From Phytophthora quininea (lineage: Eukaryota > Oomycota > Peronosporomycetes > Peronosporales > Peronosporaceae): a DNA stretch of 64,000 bases. The stretch lies in the NCBI GenBank assembly GCA_011947345.1, contig JAAVTG010000798.1, positions 1-64,000 of the forward strand, given 5' to 3'. The position numbers and the translations under genes were made by a program. Shown in pieces: positions 30,981 to 41,368 of this stretch. The notes under the pieces are model-generated. The model ran no database searches, was not told the origin of the DNA, and saw nothing but the letters and a program-made list of their open reading frames with translations. Every line of letters begins with the position of its first letter. The first letter of the stretch is position 1.

Positions 30981-31428
30981 ACGGGTGAAGAAGAAAATAA
31001 TTTGCAAGAGAGCGAAGAATTACAAAGGCTTCAGGTACCGAAAATCGTGGTGGTCTCGTAAAAATATTGCCTACATTTGCAGCACGACTAAATCGACCGG
31101 TTGCAACGCTGTTCTCAAGATCACTCCGAATCGGGATTGGAGCGTTCAAGGCGAGCATTGCTGCAGAGGGGCTGTAGTTGTTGGGGGCTCGTTCGTCATT
31201 GATACTGAAACGATGAAGTGTATGACGGGCCGTCTCGCCACCGATGATCCCAGCATGCCGGGGAGAGAGATATGGGGGCAAGTTGCGGTAAAATTTTACG
31301 GCGAAGATAGAGAGGAACTGATAGATGGACTGAGAGAAGAACGAGTGTTGAGCCGAGTTCGATGTGTCCGCCGTCGTTATTACGGCGGAGATATCCACGG
31401 AGTCGTGGAAGTGCCTCCATGTTCATAA
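30981..31428 (+). pseudogene. Older MULE transposase, FLYWCH-domain piece right of insertion
   Basis: An open frame runs to 31428. It encodes a FLYWCH zinc-finger region (YKGFRYRKSWWSRKNIAYIC, then GC and a QGEHCC end) and the following linker (REIWGQVAVKFYG, LSRVRCVRRRYYGG, HGVVEVPPCS) found before the MULE catalytic domain. The gene then stops at 31426-31428, so the catalytic part is missing here. The left piece of the same gene is at 27582-27740. Confidence 0.7.
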
Positions 31429-31429
31429 G

Positions 31430-32947
31430 TTAAATATTTCGTCACCCAAGTAGGCATTATGGGTGCGTCATTTCCTGCGCGTCCATTTCGAGTGTCCATG
31501 TAAACATTGTGACCCAAATTATAAGTAAAATTTGTATGATCAAATCTGCATCTATCTATGTATTACATTTCTAAAGATCATATCCCGTTTAGTAAAATCT
31601 GCATATCATTCGTTTTACTGAATAAAAGTATTGGTCAAAAGTATATTGTTCTTTGCAGATATTTTTCCCTCTAGAATGCTGAGACATACTTAAATCTACT
31701 GTAAAATAGACTTTTGTGTTAAATAAAACGGCGTCTTATTCGTACCCTAAAACTATACCGTAATTTACCAGGGTAATGTTCGGTTTCTGGAGTCCATTCG
31801 CAGCATCGGTAAGGTGGAGCAGTGCCCCCGTTTTCCTGCTCTTTATCTCGATGAATATTTTTCCGTTTGGCCTGCGCGTAAATGCTTTGCTCCAGTACGT
31901 TTTCCTTTTCGTCACGCAGCTCCTGAAGACCGCCGACAAAGGGTCTCCAACAGAAGCGGATAAGATAAGTGTGTGTGCCGGCATGCTGAATTTTTTTCAA
32001 GATTAATATTGTAGTGGTCCTGAATATTAATGCGATTCCAGTGTGCGTAGGTTCGCAGGTAGTACGCGCAAGTTGGTATGGAATCGAATGGAGCGATCCT
32101 CAGCACAACGACTTCTAGGTTGGAAGCTCTGTCTGGCGATGCTAATTCAGAAGGCCGAGTCTTAAAGGCGCAGTTGACAACTAGTAAAGACGATATGGAG
32201 CGTTCCCCTCGTGGAGGACCATCAAAGAGGCTCACGTTTACATCAGGAGGGTCGTTTGACGTTTTGCGCGGCTGAATTCGTGCGTTAATGGTGAATTCAT
32301 CGTTCACTAGTCTATGTCTGAGTGATGAGTACTTCAGTGCGAGCAAAGGCGCCGCGCAGAGGTGATGACCGCGGAAAATTTAGACCCTTGCTAGTCCAGC
32401 GAGTGAAAAGAGTGTCTCGTAAAGAGAGAATTAAATGGGGACACGACAATTGGGAACTGCAGTTCGAGTTCTATGTGTACTGTCGTGGAAAAAGAGTGCA
32501 GTGCCGGCGTCGCGCATTAGGAGTGTAATAAGAGTGGTATCAACGGGAACAAGGGTCAATTTAGGGCCGGTTTCTCTGAATCACATATTACATTCACATA
32601 CCAGAAAATCAAACAAGACCGAATTCACAATGCCTGAGGATAACGTCACGCGCCTGGCACTGCACTAGACAAAGCAGCGAGGTAGCGAGAGGCAGATACA
32701 AGCGGTGAGGCGTCAAAACCATCAAGTCAACAATTCGCAACGATTCGCGTGGAACTAGCAAAACCTGGAACAATTTTCGGGTTGACGTGGTAGGTTGCAG
32801 CTCCCAGTTGGTTTGCGTGCGCACGACATCTATCATAAGCGAATCCATCACGAGTTTGTACCTATAGACGCACCTGAGGATGACATGGAAGACGATGATC
32901 ATTTTCCCGAAGGCGAAGAGCAGAACAGCGAAAACTAGGTATTTTGT
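31430..32947. other. Intergenic region, nothing recognised
   Basis: AT-rich sequence to about 31740, then mixed sequence. A minus-strand frame at 31912-32346 and others near 31740-31990 have protein-like stretches, but no family that I recognise and no matching ends. Confidence 0.4.
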
Positions 32948-33815
32948 TTAGTGAGAAGCTATCGAATCGAACGCTGAACGGTGCAAACTTGTTGTATCGT
33001 ACGTACAGTGCCCATACACTGCTGGGAAACCTATTTCTGTGTCTCGCGTGCGCGCTTTCAGTGCTATAACCAGCACTTCGTCTTCGTCTGGATAATAGGA
33101 AACACTACATTGGCGTCGGTTTGAATCCACTTCTTCAGAGAGCCAAAGCATAGCTTGATAGGCTTTAGTTCTGGACAATAGGGAGGTAGAAAAAGAAGAC
33201 GAGCACTAGTGTGATGAAACACTACCTTTAGCGCTTGGTACAAATGAATTTTTGCATTGTACGTGATGACAATCGAGCTCGGGAGGGGACACGGGTTCTG
33301 CAACGAAATGACATTCTGTCATGAAGGCGCGATGAAAAGACGAACGGGCGAATGTTCCTTCATTAAACTACAGTGCAACGAAGCCGCTGTGGTCAATTGC
33401 TGCAAAATTGAACGGCGTTTACCTCGAGAGAATGGGAGCCGTGCCACGCATTTAGTATTGCGTGACGACCAACCATACCTTCGGTATGCGTGCCTTCTAT
33501 CCTTTGAAGTTTCGTCAACAAAAATGAGCTGCTGCGAGCGTTGCTTGGAGTTTGCAATACAGTAACATCCAATATTAGAAGGCTAACAATAATTCTGCAT
33601 GTTCAAAATAAAATAGCATACCTCTGACGGAACTCTCTCCCTCGCAGCCCGTGTGGTGACTTTTTGGTTATGCCGAGGTCAAAATGAAGCGCTTGACATA
33701 TCGTCGAGATCGATACATTCTTGGCGCTGGGGTGGTTTACACGTAGATAGTCTTGTAGCTCTTCGAAGTTGAAAGTTGGATATTCATTCACGTAGAGCAG
33801 AACTACCGATAGCAT
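32948..33815 (-). pseudogene. Dead IS630/Tc1-superfamily DDE transposase
   Basis: In order on the minus strand: an N-terminal helix-turn-helix region (RVNHPSAKNVSISTICQAL, 33603-33815), the first catalytic Asp in LIFVDETSKD (about 33530), conserved RRYGWSSRN, then VITYNAKIHLY (33240-33270) and LLFLPPYCPELKPIKLCFG (33140-33200). In this family the second and third catalytic residues normally lie in ...DNAKIH and NPIE; here they read YNAKIH and KPIK, so two of three catalytic acids are lost. Frame changes and stops are also present. No terminal repeats were identified. Confidence 0.7.
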
Positions 33816-36020
33816 GTGTTGTGACCAGCGTGCAAGGTTTCAACACGTATATATTATTGTGTTTTGTAGTAATTCTTCAAAACCGGCTTATAAATCACAG
33901 TTATATAAGACGGTGAAGTCTTAATTGTGAGATAACAGTTTTGGTAACATTCTGTTATGCGGCTTTTTATCAATGATAAGTAAATTCGAACCAACGAATC
34001 CAAGAATGCAGTTTCGAAAGCGCATTTCTGCTCTTCATTTTAAAACAACGACGCTCGCCAAACAAGATATGACGTACTGTGCGGATTGTCGCTGGGCAGC
34101 GGTCTCGCTGATGCATGGGTATGTCATTGAGGTGAGCTTTATTAGTGATATAATTGGCCCAAAGCCACGAACAATTTCTGGCTGGTGTCGCTGCCTATTC
34201 TTAGAGAAAGGCGTGGAGGAGGAGAAGAAGTCTGTGACGAAGACGGCTTCAGGTTTTATATGGGTGTCACAACGGAGTTAAGCGAATGACAAATTTAAGC
34301 ACTAACTAGTTTTGTCCCTACGGACCTTTCATAGCCAGCTCACGGGTAAGGTACGTAAATCCGTTAAAAGGTTTTATCAATCAGTAACAGATTATAATGA
34401 ATTCAGCAAACATTGTGATCTTCAGCTGCGATATAGCCTCTACCATTTACGAGATAAACAGCTAACAAGACTGCAAATCCGGCAGTTGTACATTGTCTTA
34501 CCTGATAATTCTCTATCCAAATAAGATGAATTGTTAGTACACGTATTATTCTACTAACTAGTGTGTTTGCTGCGCCCCTTTGCGGTGCAGCCCCTCCCCC
34601 TCCTCCTCCCTCGTGGCTGCAGCGTCCTCCTAACTAAAGCATTTACTGTGCACTGAGCCCCATCATGTACTCAAAATGTTTTCAACTAATCCAATATAAT
34701 CTGATGGACAGACACGCGCTTTATTGTCTAAAACAAATAGATACGATATGCGAACAGAGCTCTTTGCAGGAAGAGATCCCGGTCCTATTACGAATATTAA
34801 CCTCCCGATTGTGGACGTCCTGGCGAAGATGAATCGCGAGGTGCAGCACTTGGTGTTGCTCGCAATCTGTGAAACTAGCCTACCTTTGATGTGATGACCA
34901 GAGCGTTCGAGAACGTTAAACGAAAAATATAGTGCACTCCCGCCCGATCACATGGGCGCATCTACCTACGCATAAGCCGCGGTCGTGTACAGATGCACTC
35001 GACCACTGACAATCAGTGTTCCGGGGGGAAGCCAATCTCTAAGTTTTATTGAAAAAGGCAAAATCTCGTGAATACCAATGGACAGACATTTATCTAAGCA
35101 TCACTATATATGTGCTGTCACAGGACTTGCAGCGGCTACGATCGACAAGACGTTTGTGCAACACGCCGTCGAAAAAACAAAAATTAAGTAAGACCAGCCT
35201 ACCGATCATTGCCACAAAATTCAACAGGACGCCTACCACAAAAATGTCTGAGCGGCATTAATGCATCGTTTATTTAAATCGATATATTGCACACACGGCC
35301 AGCGCGCACAAAAAGATAACAACGGCGAATTGATAAATTGAATATCGTTTGCTGTTTGATCGTTCGTTTCGCGATACCCTTTTCCGCCAGGAAATCAGAA
35401 AGTGTTGAATAAGCAGGAGGAAGGTCCTAATTGTTCATAGCCAAACGGAAGTAGGTGCTTATTGTGTGACTAGCAATAAGCATAAGCTATTGCGTCCTAT
35501 AATAGACTTGATTTCATTCTTTTCTACAGCTAACAGCTATTAACACAACTCTGCTAATATCTCAAGCGACATTCCTCGTAGGCATCGACTACATCCAGAA
35601 GATGAGATGGTGACTAAGTTGATCGCACACAACTAGAGCAACTGCGGTTCAACCATAGGCGCCGCCCACTTAATTACGAGTTGTACAGTGGTTTTTCGTC
35701 AAAGTTCGATTCATGAGTGTAGGTCGCGAGTGATGGTGCAGAAGTTGCTGTACCTTTACCCTCCGTATGTCGATGTCCATTTCTCTTCTGCAGGTTACTC
35801 ATTCTAACAGTAACATGTCCGTAAACTTTATTTAATTAATCTGATTCCCTCCCCGACTCTTTTTCCAGGGTATGCAGTCTCTTCAGGTGTTACCTCAAGT
35901 TCGAAGTTCCCCTTCACATTGATTTCCCATCTCGCCCTCTCGGCGCCGAGCTCCGCTTCCGCAGCTTCAAGCTTCCTCCCAGGCGCCTCCAGACCCGCCC
36001 ACGCACCTCCCTGGACCGCC
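33816..36020. other. Intergenic region, nothing recognised
   Basis: About 2.2 kb, mostly AT-rich, with no open frame that I can support. A short GC-rich CCTCCCCCTCC stretch lies near 34590. A CTCATTCTAACAG stretch at 35799-35811 loosely resembles an oomycete initiator element ahead of the next gene, but the match is partial. Confidence 0.4.
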
Positions 36021-37031
36021 ATGGACGTCTCGCCGTCTCCGACCAAGCCAAGTTCAAGCCCCGAGGCCCCATCCGCGCCCTCTGCAACGTCAACCTTACG
36101 GGGCAAGCCCGAGCCTTTCGGGGCGGTCAACAGCCTGCTCGAGGCGTCCAAGATCTCGGCCATGCTCTCGCCAGTCGCTACCTCCTGTAAAGAGCCTTCC
36201 AACTCCATGATCTCGCCGCTAGACGAGACCTTAAACTGGGAGCTCGAGCCCCAACGACGCCGCTATAAAGACATTGCCCCGTCGCCCGAGGGCGCGACTG
36301 GCAAAAGGAAACACTACCAAGTGGAAGAGGAACCTTCGCCCTCAGGGAGTCGACCATCGAGCAGTCGACGCAAAAGCAGCGGAGACTTCCTTCGTAAAGG
36401 CCACTGGACTGCCACCGAGGAGAAGCTGGCTAAGAAGCTGGTGGAAGCATTTACGGAGGGATACTTGCCCATTTACACGGGTATTCGCCTCCGAGGGTAC
36501 CTGGCTGTACAGCTGCAATGCGATCCCATGAGGGTCTCGAAGAAGCTCTGTGTCGGTACCCTTGACGGTAAAACAATCCCCAAGAACTACGGCCAAAGAA
36601 GTTTAAGCTACGCAAGCAGCCATTGTGGGACTGCAAGGTGGCAGACCGCATTATGGCCGAGCTCGACCAGCTCACCAAGCTCATGTGGAGTGAGACGCGG
36701 CTCAGGAAGCCCGCGTATCTGACGCTGTCGAGCACCCGTAACATGGGCGTTCGACGCGGAAGGAACGACTTGGAGAGTGCGACATCTCCATCTAGTCCTG
36801 CTAAAAGAGGGTCGCCACCCCCACGCCAAAGACCAAGAAGCACAAAGTCTTCCCCATCATCTACTTAAACCTGTCGAAAAGAAGACACGCCCTATGAACG
36901 CTCTGGACGAAGACAGCACTGATCCGGCGTCCCCATCGGACTCGGACAGTGAGCCTGTCAACCTCGACGGAGAATCGCTGCAAGCTGCCAACGATCTGCT
37001 CACGCTGTGCCGTCCAGACGCGACGCCCTGA
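36021..37031 (+). CDS. Conserved basic nuclear-type protein with a SANT-like segment (frameshifted)
   Basis: Starts at the ATG at 36021 (MDVSPSPTKPSSSP). About 90 residues of Ser/Pro-rich sequence precede a stretch with Lys/Arg runs. The conserved part, LRKGHWTATEEKLAKKLVEA, has the look of a SANT/Myb helix and is followed by LRGYLAVQLQCDPMRVSKKL, a motif I associate with oomycete and other protist proteins of unknown role. The frame shifts near 36590 into WDCKVADRIMAELDQLTKLM and again between 36800 and 36890 into an acidic Ser/Asp-rich C-terminus that ends at 37031. Both shifts may be consensus errors. Chromatin or transcription regulation is a guess from composition. Confidence 0.55.
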
Positions 37032-37302
37032 GAATTTAATTGCGCTGCGTCGATGTGAAATTCACCACACGAGTCAAAGCACTGTACGGAGTCAAGTTGG
37101 CTGCCCTGCTTTCTGTTAACTTTTAATGTCATTTCAATTCACATTTCCTCGCTCCGGGGCTGGAAGAATTAACGAAGAGATCACGTTTATCGATAACAAA
37201 CTTCATATGCCAACGTGGCGTCCAAAATTCGTTGAGTAAAAACTTCCAAGCTCTATTTTCGTTGGCGGTTCGTAGTCGGCTTTCTCTCACTTCATACTTA
37301 CC

Positions 37303-37752
37303 ATGTCATCGGGCAGCAAAAAGAAGAAAAGAACAAGGATGTAAGCTCATTGGTGCTGTTCATGCTGCCTAGTACGAATATGGATCTGACGTGGTTGTTT
37401 TTGAGGCAGAATCGCTATGTGTATATCACAGAGCGAACAAGAGTAAGCGAGACAAAACTAGTAGTGTGGGTGATTTTTACTTGTGACTGACACTTTTTTT
37501 TGTGTAATGTAGTACCTCAAGCACGACATCTTACCAGTCGACACTGTCGTGGAGGAAGATAAACTGCAAAAGAATCTCGCAGTCGCAAAGGAGAACGGGG
37601 ATTGGAAATTGGAGGCGAAATCGCTGATGCAACTCGGGCAGCTCATGAAATGGAGAGGTCGTGAGGAAGAGGGCAACAACTACCAAAGACAAGCTTCGTC
37701 CATTCTGCGGACTCAAACGTTCGCCGACGACGAGGAACAACTTGATGAATAA
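37303..37752 (+). CDS. Small three-exon protein of unknown function
   Basis: Proposed exons are 37303-37340, 37373-37442 and 37513-37752, giving 115 residues that start MSSGSKKKKRTR and end with the acidic DDEEQLDE. Intron 1 (37341-37372, GTAAGC...CTAG) is only 32 nt; intron 2 (37443-37512, GTAAGC...TGTAG) is 70 nt. Both splice junctions keep phase, which supports the model, but intron 1 is unusually short, so the gene could instead start in exon 2. Exon 3 has a helical Lys/Glu/Leu-rich body (KLQKNLAVAKENGDWKLEAK). The gene ends 29 bp from the convergent glycosyltransferase gene. No family recognised. Confidence 0.55.
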
Positions 37753-37780
37753 AAAAATGTGACGACGACATCAAGAATTA

Positions 37781-39379
37781 TTATCCTAGCGAGCTGCTTC
37801 CACCGCTTCTTGCAAACTTTCGTAATTTCTGCATTGCCTGGGCGAAGAAAAGCGTGTCTTGATGATATTGTCGACGTGCGTTTGCCCCCATCGCTGCATG
37901 TTGCTCAGTTGTGGCCTTCAACATGTCTTTAACAGCTTTGCAAACGTCGTCACCAGTAAACGCGGCTATATGGCCCTCAACATTTTTCAGTCCGTGCTTG
38001 CCCTTGTATGCGCCGCCTAGCAACACCTTTGGGTGCGTCAGGCGTCCCGCAGATATTAAAACGCCAGTCTCATTGGAAATGAGTTCGTTCATCGGCGGTA
38101 CGTCGGTGGTGACGACAACAGCTCCTGATGCGCGAGCTTGGTTAAGGTAGTGGCCGTAACCTTCGCTCATACTCGGACACATGATGAACGCCGCCTCTGC
38201 AGTCATTTTGGTGAATTTCGAGTGCTCTACAATCCCCACATGGATATTGACAGGACTCTTACTCTCCTGCAATCTCGGAGTGTAAGAACCGGGGAACAGC
38301 CGGCTGAACGGGTTCCGGGCAATATACACGTCGAGTGGAGGCAGATCGGGGTTGAGGTCCAGCAATCCACGAGCTGTCGAGTTCCTTTCCAGCCACTGGC
38401 ACCAGCAGTATGAAGGAACTTAACGGTCGAGAAATTCTTCGGTGCAATAGCATCACTTCCCATGCGTCTTCGAGCGAAACTCGCCTGGTCGGATGACGTA
38501 TGCTTCGTGTAGAACACCGGCGTGTCTTTGGGGTTTCCTTCCTGGTCATACCACCTCGTCACTCGGTCGTAGCACTCGATTGTTTTACACAGCACAGTGT
38601 CAACACGCCAATAAGACTCAGCAGTCAGCTCGAACATCTCGATATTCGGCATCAAGTAGACAGGCTTGTTCTTGGGCCATCTTGGCGAGTTTGGTAGATC
38701 GTCCCAATAGTGATTGAAGAAAATCACTGGCGTCGTTGGGCATAACTCAAAGTAATCAACTTCCCGACCCAGCTCGGGGTCAAACAGCTTGATCTCCAAC
38801 GCCCAAAGCGGCAGCAAGCGAGACTCGAGGTCTAATAGTCAACAAGCAAATAAAATTAAATACCAATGCAGCTGGAGAAGGAAAAACAAACGTACACTTT
38901 GCATATGCAACCGCGTCTTCACAATAGCCGTTGCCGTGTAAATGTTCCGGCAGATAAATGTCCACGTCGGGACAATTTCTCAACTTCCGCAGTAAATCTG
39001 CATCGCTTGGATACGTGAGTTGCTCTGGGTTACTCGCTGATGCGTTCGCGAGCTGATGTCCAGGAGACCCAAAAACCCACGGGATTGAGATGTTGGAATG
39101 CGTGACGCAAGCTTCGTGCAGCAGACTCAAGTGGAGAAGGTCTTCCTCGGATACCGTGCCTTCTAACTTGGTGCCATTTACAATACCGCGACGCCAAAAC
39201 TCGATCGCCCCTCGGAGTTTGCCAGCCCGTTGGACTGCTGCGAACCCAGGCAGCGACGAGGTCTGTAAGCCAAGTGTAAGAACGCTCACGACGAGCAGAA
39301 CTGCAAGCAGCCAGACGTGTCGACTGCGAGGAAGCGTCGACGTGCTGCCCATTGGGGACGAATCTAAAGTGTCTACCAT
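37781..39379 (-). CDS. Type II membrane glycosyltransferase, GT-B/GT4-like, paralogue 1
   Basis: Exon 1 is 39379-38896 and exon 2 is 38831-37781, with a 64-nt intron (38832-38895) of phase 1 after AYAK. The start at 39379 (MVDTLDSS) is the first ATG in frame; MGS at 39353 is possible. A short cytosolic tail precedes one membrane anchor (VWLLAVLLVVSVLTLG), so the enzyme should sit in the Golgi or be secreted. The catalytic part has FNHYWDDLP, YLMPNIEM, KHTSSDQA and, near the end, CPSMSEGYGHYLNQARASGA, equivalent to the GT4 E-x7-E region but with Gln in place of the second Glu. A C-run at 38348-38351 is one base short and splits exon 2. First of three tandem paralogues; donor and acceptor unknown. 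Confidence 0.75.
38832..38895 (-). other. Intron of glycosyltransferase paralogue 1
   Basis: 64 nt on the minus strand, GTACGT...TATTAG. It joins codon AAG-T to AC-CTC (Lys-Tyr-Leu). Position and phase equal those of the two neighbours. Confidence 0.75.
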
Positions 39380-39571
39380 CCGTCGAAGAGCATTTTGCAC
39401 GCCAAGAAAGAGCGAGTTTTTGGGTGCCGTTTCAAATCGTTGTCGACCACATGGGACTCGTCGGACCCACTTGCTGCTTCTTCGTAGAAATGCTGATCAA
39501 ACTCTCGAGTCACGAGTGTAAAACTTATAGTAGAAAACCTGCTACCTTCGGTCGTTCGTGTCTATCTGCAG

Positions 39572-41210
39572 TTATTGTTTTGCAAACTCTCGAAGGTCTT
39601 GCATGGCTCGAGCGAAGAATTTTGTGTCTTCGTGATATTGTTTCCTGGCTTTGGCTCCCATTGCTGCTCGTTGTTCTGGAGTCGTCGACTGCACCATTTC
39701 CCGGACCGCCTTGCAGAGGTTGAAGGACGAGAACGCGGCGATCAGACCGCTAACATTTTTCAAACCGTGTGGTCCTTTGAATTTGCCGCCAAGTAGCTGT
39801 CGGTCGTCTTTCTGGGGCCTTGTTGAGACCAATACGCCCATGTCGCTCGAAGTGATGAGCTCATTCATCGGCGGTGCGTCCGTCGTGACAATTAGAGCGC
39901 CCGAAGCTCGTGCTTGGTTAATGTAGTGGCCGTAGCCCTCGCTCCGACTGGGACACATAAGAAATGCCGCTTCAGCCGTCAACTTGGTGAAGGCTGAACG
40001 TTCCATCATGCCCTGGTGAATCGTGACCGGACTTCGACTGTGCTTGAGTCGTTGGTTGAAAGAGCTCGGCATCATATAATTGTAGGCGTCTTGGCCAATG
40101 TACACCTCTAGCAGCGGCAGGTCGGCGGTCGAGGTCCAGCAATCCAACACAGCTCGTGTTCCTTTCCAAATACTTGTGCCGGGAGTGTGGAGGAACGTGA
40201 CGTTGGAGAAATTCTGAGGAGCAATAGCGTCTTCTCCAAGCCGCTTCCGTGCGAATTGAGCTTGGTCAGAAGACGTGTGTTTGGTGTAAAACACTTGTGC
40301 GTTGCGTGGGTTTCCTTCCTGTTTGTACCAGCTCGTAACACGATCGTAGCACAGGTGCGTCTTGCAGAGTACCGCATCGACTCGCCAGTACATCTCGGCC
40401 GTGAGCTCAATCATCTCGATGTTTGGCATTAAGTAGATGGGTTTCTCTTTCGGCCAGCGAGGCATCGACGGCACGTCGTCCCAGTAGTGGTTGAAGAAGA
40501 TCATGGGCGTCTTGGGACACAGATCAAAGTAGTCTACTTGTCTTCCCAGCTCCGCATCGAAAAACGTCATCTGCAGTACCCAGATCGGCAGCAATCTCGA
40601 CTCTAGATCTGCAACAAACAGAGCTAATAAACCCACACACAAATAAATAAAGAAATACGCAACAACAACGTACACTTGGCGTATGCGACTGCGTCTTCAC
40701 AGTACCCGTTGCCATGGAGATGTTGAGGTAAGAAGATATCCACGTCCGGACACTGTCGAAGCTTCTGCAGTAGATCGTCATCTTCAGGATGCATAATCTC
40801 CTCCTTATTACTAGCTGTTCCATTAAGTAATTGGTGTCCTGGAGCTCCGAAAGTCCACGGAATCGACGCGTTCGTGTCGGTCACACAGGCTTCATGTAGC
40901 AGACTTAGATGTAGTAAATCTTCTTCCGACACTTCGCCATCTTCATCTCCAGCGTCCACCGCCGGAATTTCCTCTGGAAGTTGCTCGACCGGCGGCAATT
41001 TGTCCGTGACGTTGCCGATACGTCGACGCCACGAGATGCCAATGTCGATTGCTCTGCGCAGTCGGGAGGACCGTGTCAATTGACCCCCGACTCACCCACC
41101 AGCGACGACATCTCCAGCACGAGAGTGAGTACCCCCAATAGTAACAACAGCACTAGCACTCGATACAGCCATTGGTGGTTGCTACGAAGAGGCTGCGGAG
41201 ACTTCTTCAT
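39572..41210 (-). CDS. Type II membrane glycosyltransferase, GT-B/GT4-like, paralogue 2
   Basis: Exon 1 is 41210-40674 and exon 2 is 40608-39572, with a 65-nt intron between. The ATG at 41210 gives MKKSPQPLRSNHQWLYR before the membrane anchor VLVLLLLLGVLTLVL. A G-run at 41084-41088 appears one base short and breaks exon 1. Exon 2 is an uninterrupted frame and the best copy of the catalytic region: FNHYWDDVP, YLMPNIEMIEL, VLCKTHLCYDRV, KHTSSDQAQF, GTSIWKGTR and CPSRSEGYGHYINQARASGA followed by TTDAPPMNEL. It shares the E-x7-Q feature and the intron with its neighbours, so the three arose by tandem duplication. Confidence 0.82.
40609..40673 (-). other. Intron of glycosyltransferase paralogue 2
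   Basis: 65 nt, GTACGT...TTGCAG, same phase and protein position as in paralogues 1 and 3. Confidence 0.8.
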
Positions 41211-41257
41211 GGCCGCCCAAGAGATTCCAGGTACACAATGGCCATGCTCAACAGCTC

Positions 41258-41268
41258 ATTTTATAGCC
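41258..41268 (-). promoter_or_regulatory. TATA-like box upstream of paralogue 2
   Basis: GGCTATAAAAT on the minus strand, about 50 nt before the proposed ATG. It is the only TATA-like word that I noted close to a gene start in the cluster; function is not shown. Confidence 0.3.
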
Positions 41269-41368
41269 GGTTAGGGAGCCGCGTCCGCATACATGGCTAC
41301 ATTATCATATTCCTATGAATTTTCCTTGTGTTTGATGTCTTCTTCTTCTGCTAATACCGATATGTTAA

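Noticed and set aside
27228..31560. Weak direct similarity between 27228-27320 and 31480-31560 flanking the nested MULEs
   Set aside because: Short, AT-rich and only partly matching. Direct orientation does not fit MULE ends, so chance or an unrelated repeat is as likely.
33257..33565. A 102-codon plus-strand frame
   Set aside because: It lies antisense over the IS630/Tc1-like transposase remnant, whose motifs are clear on the minus strand.
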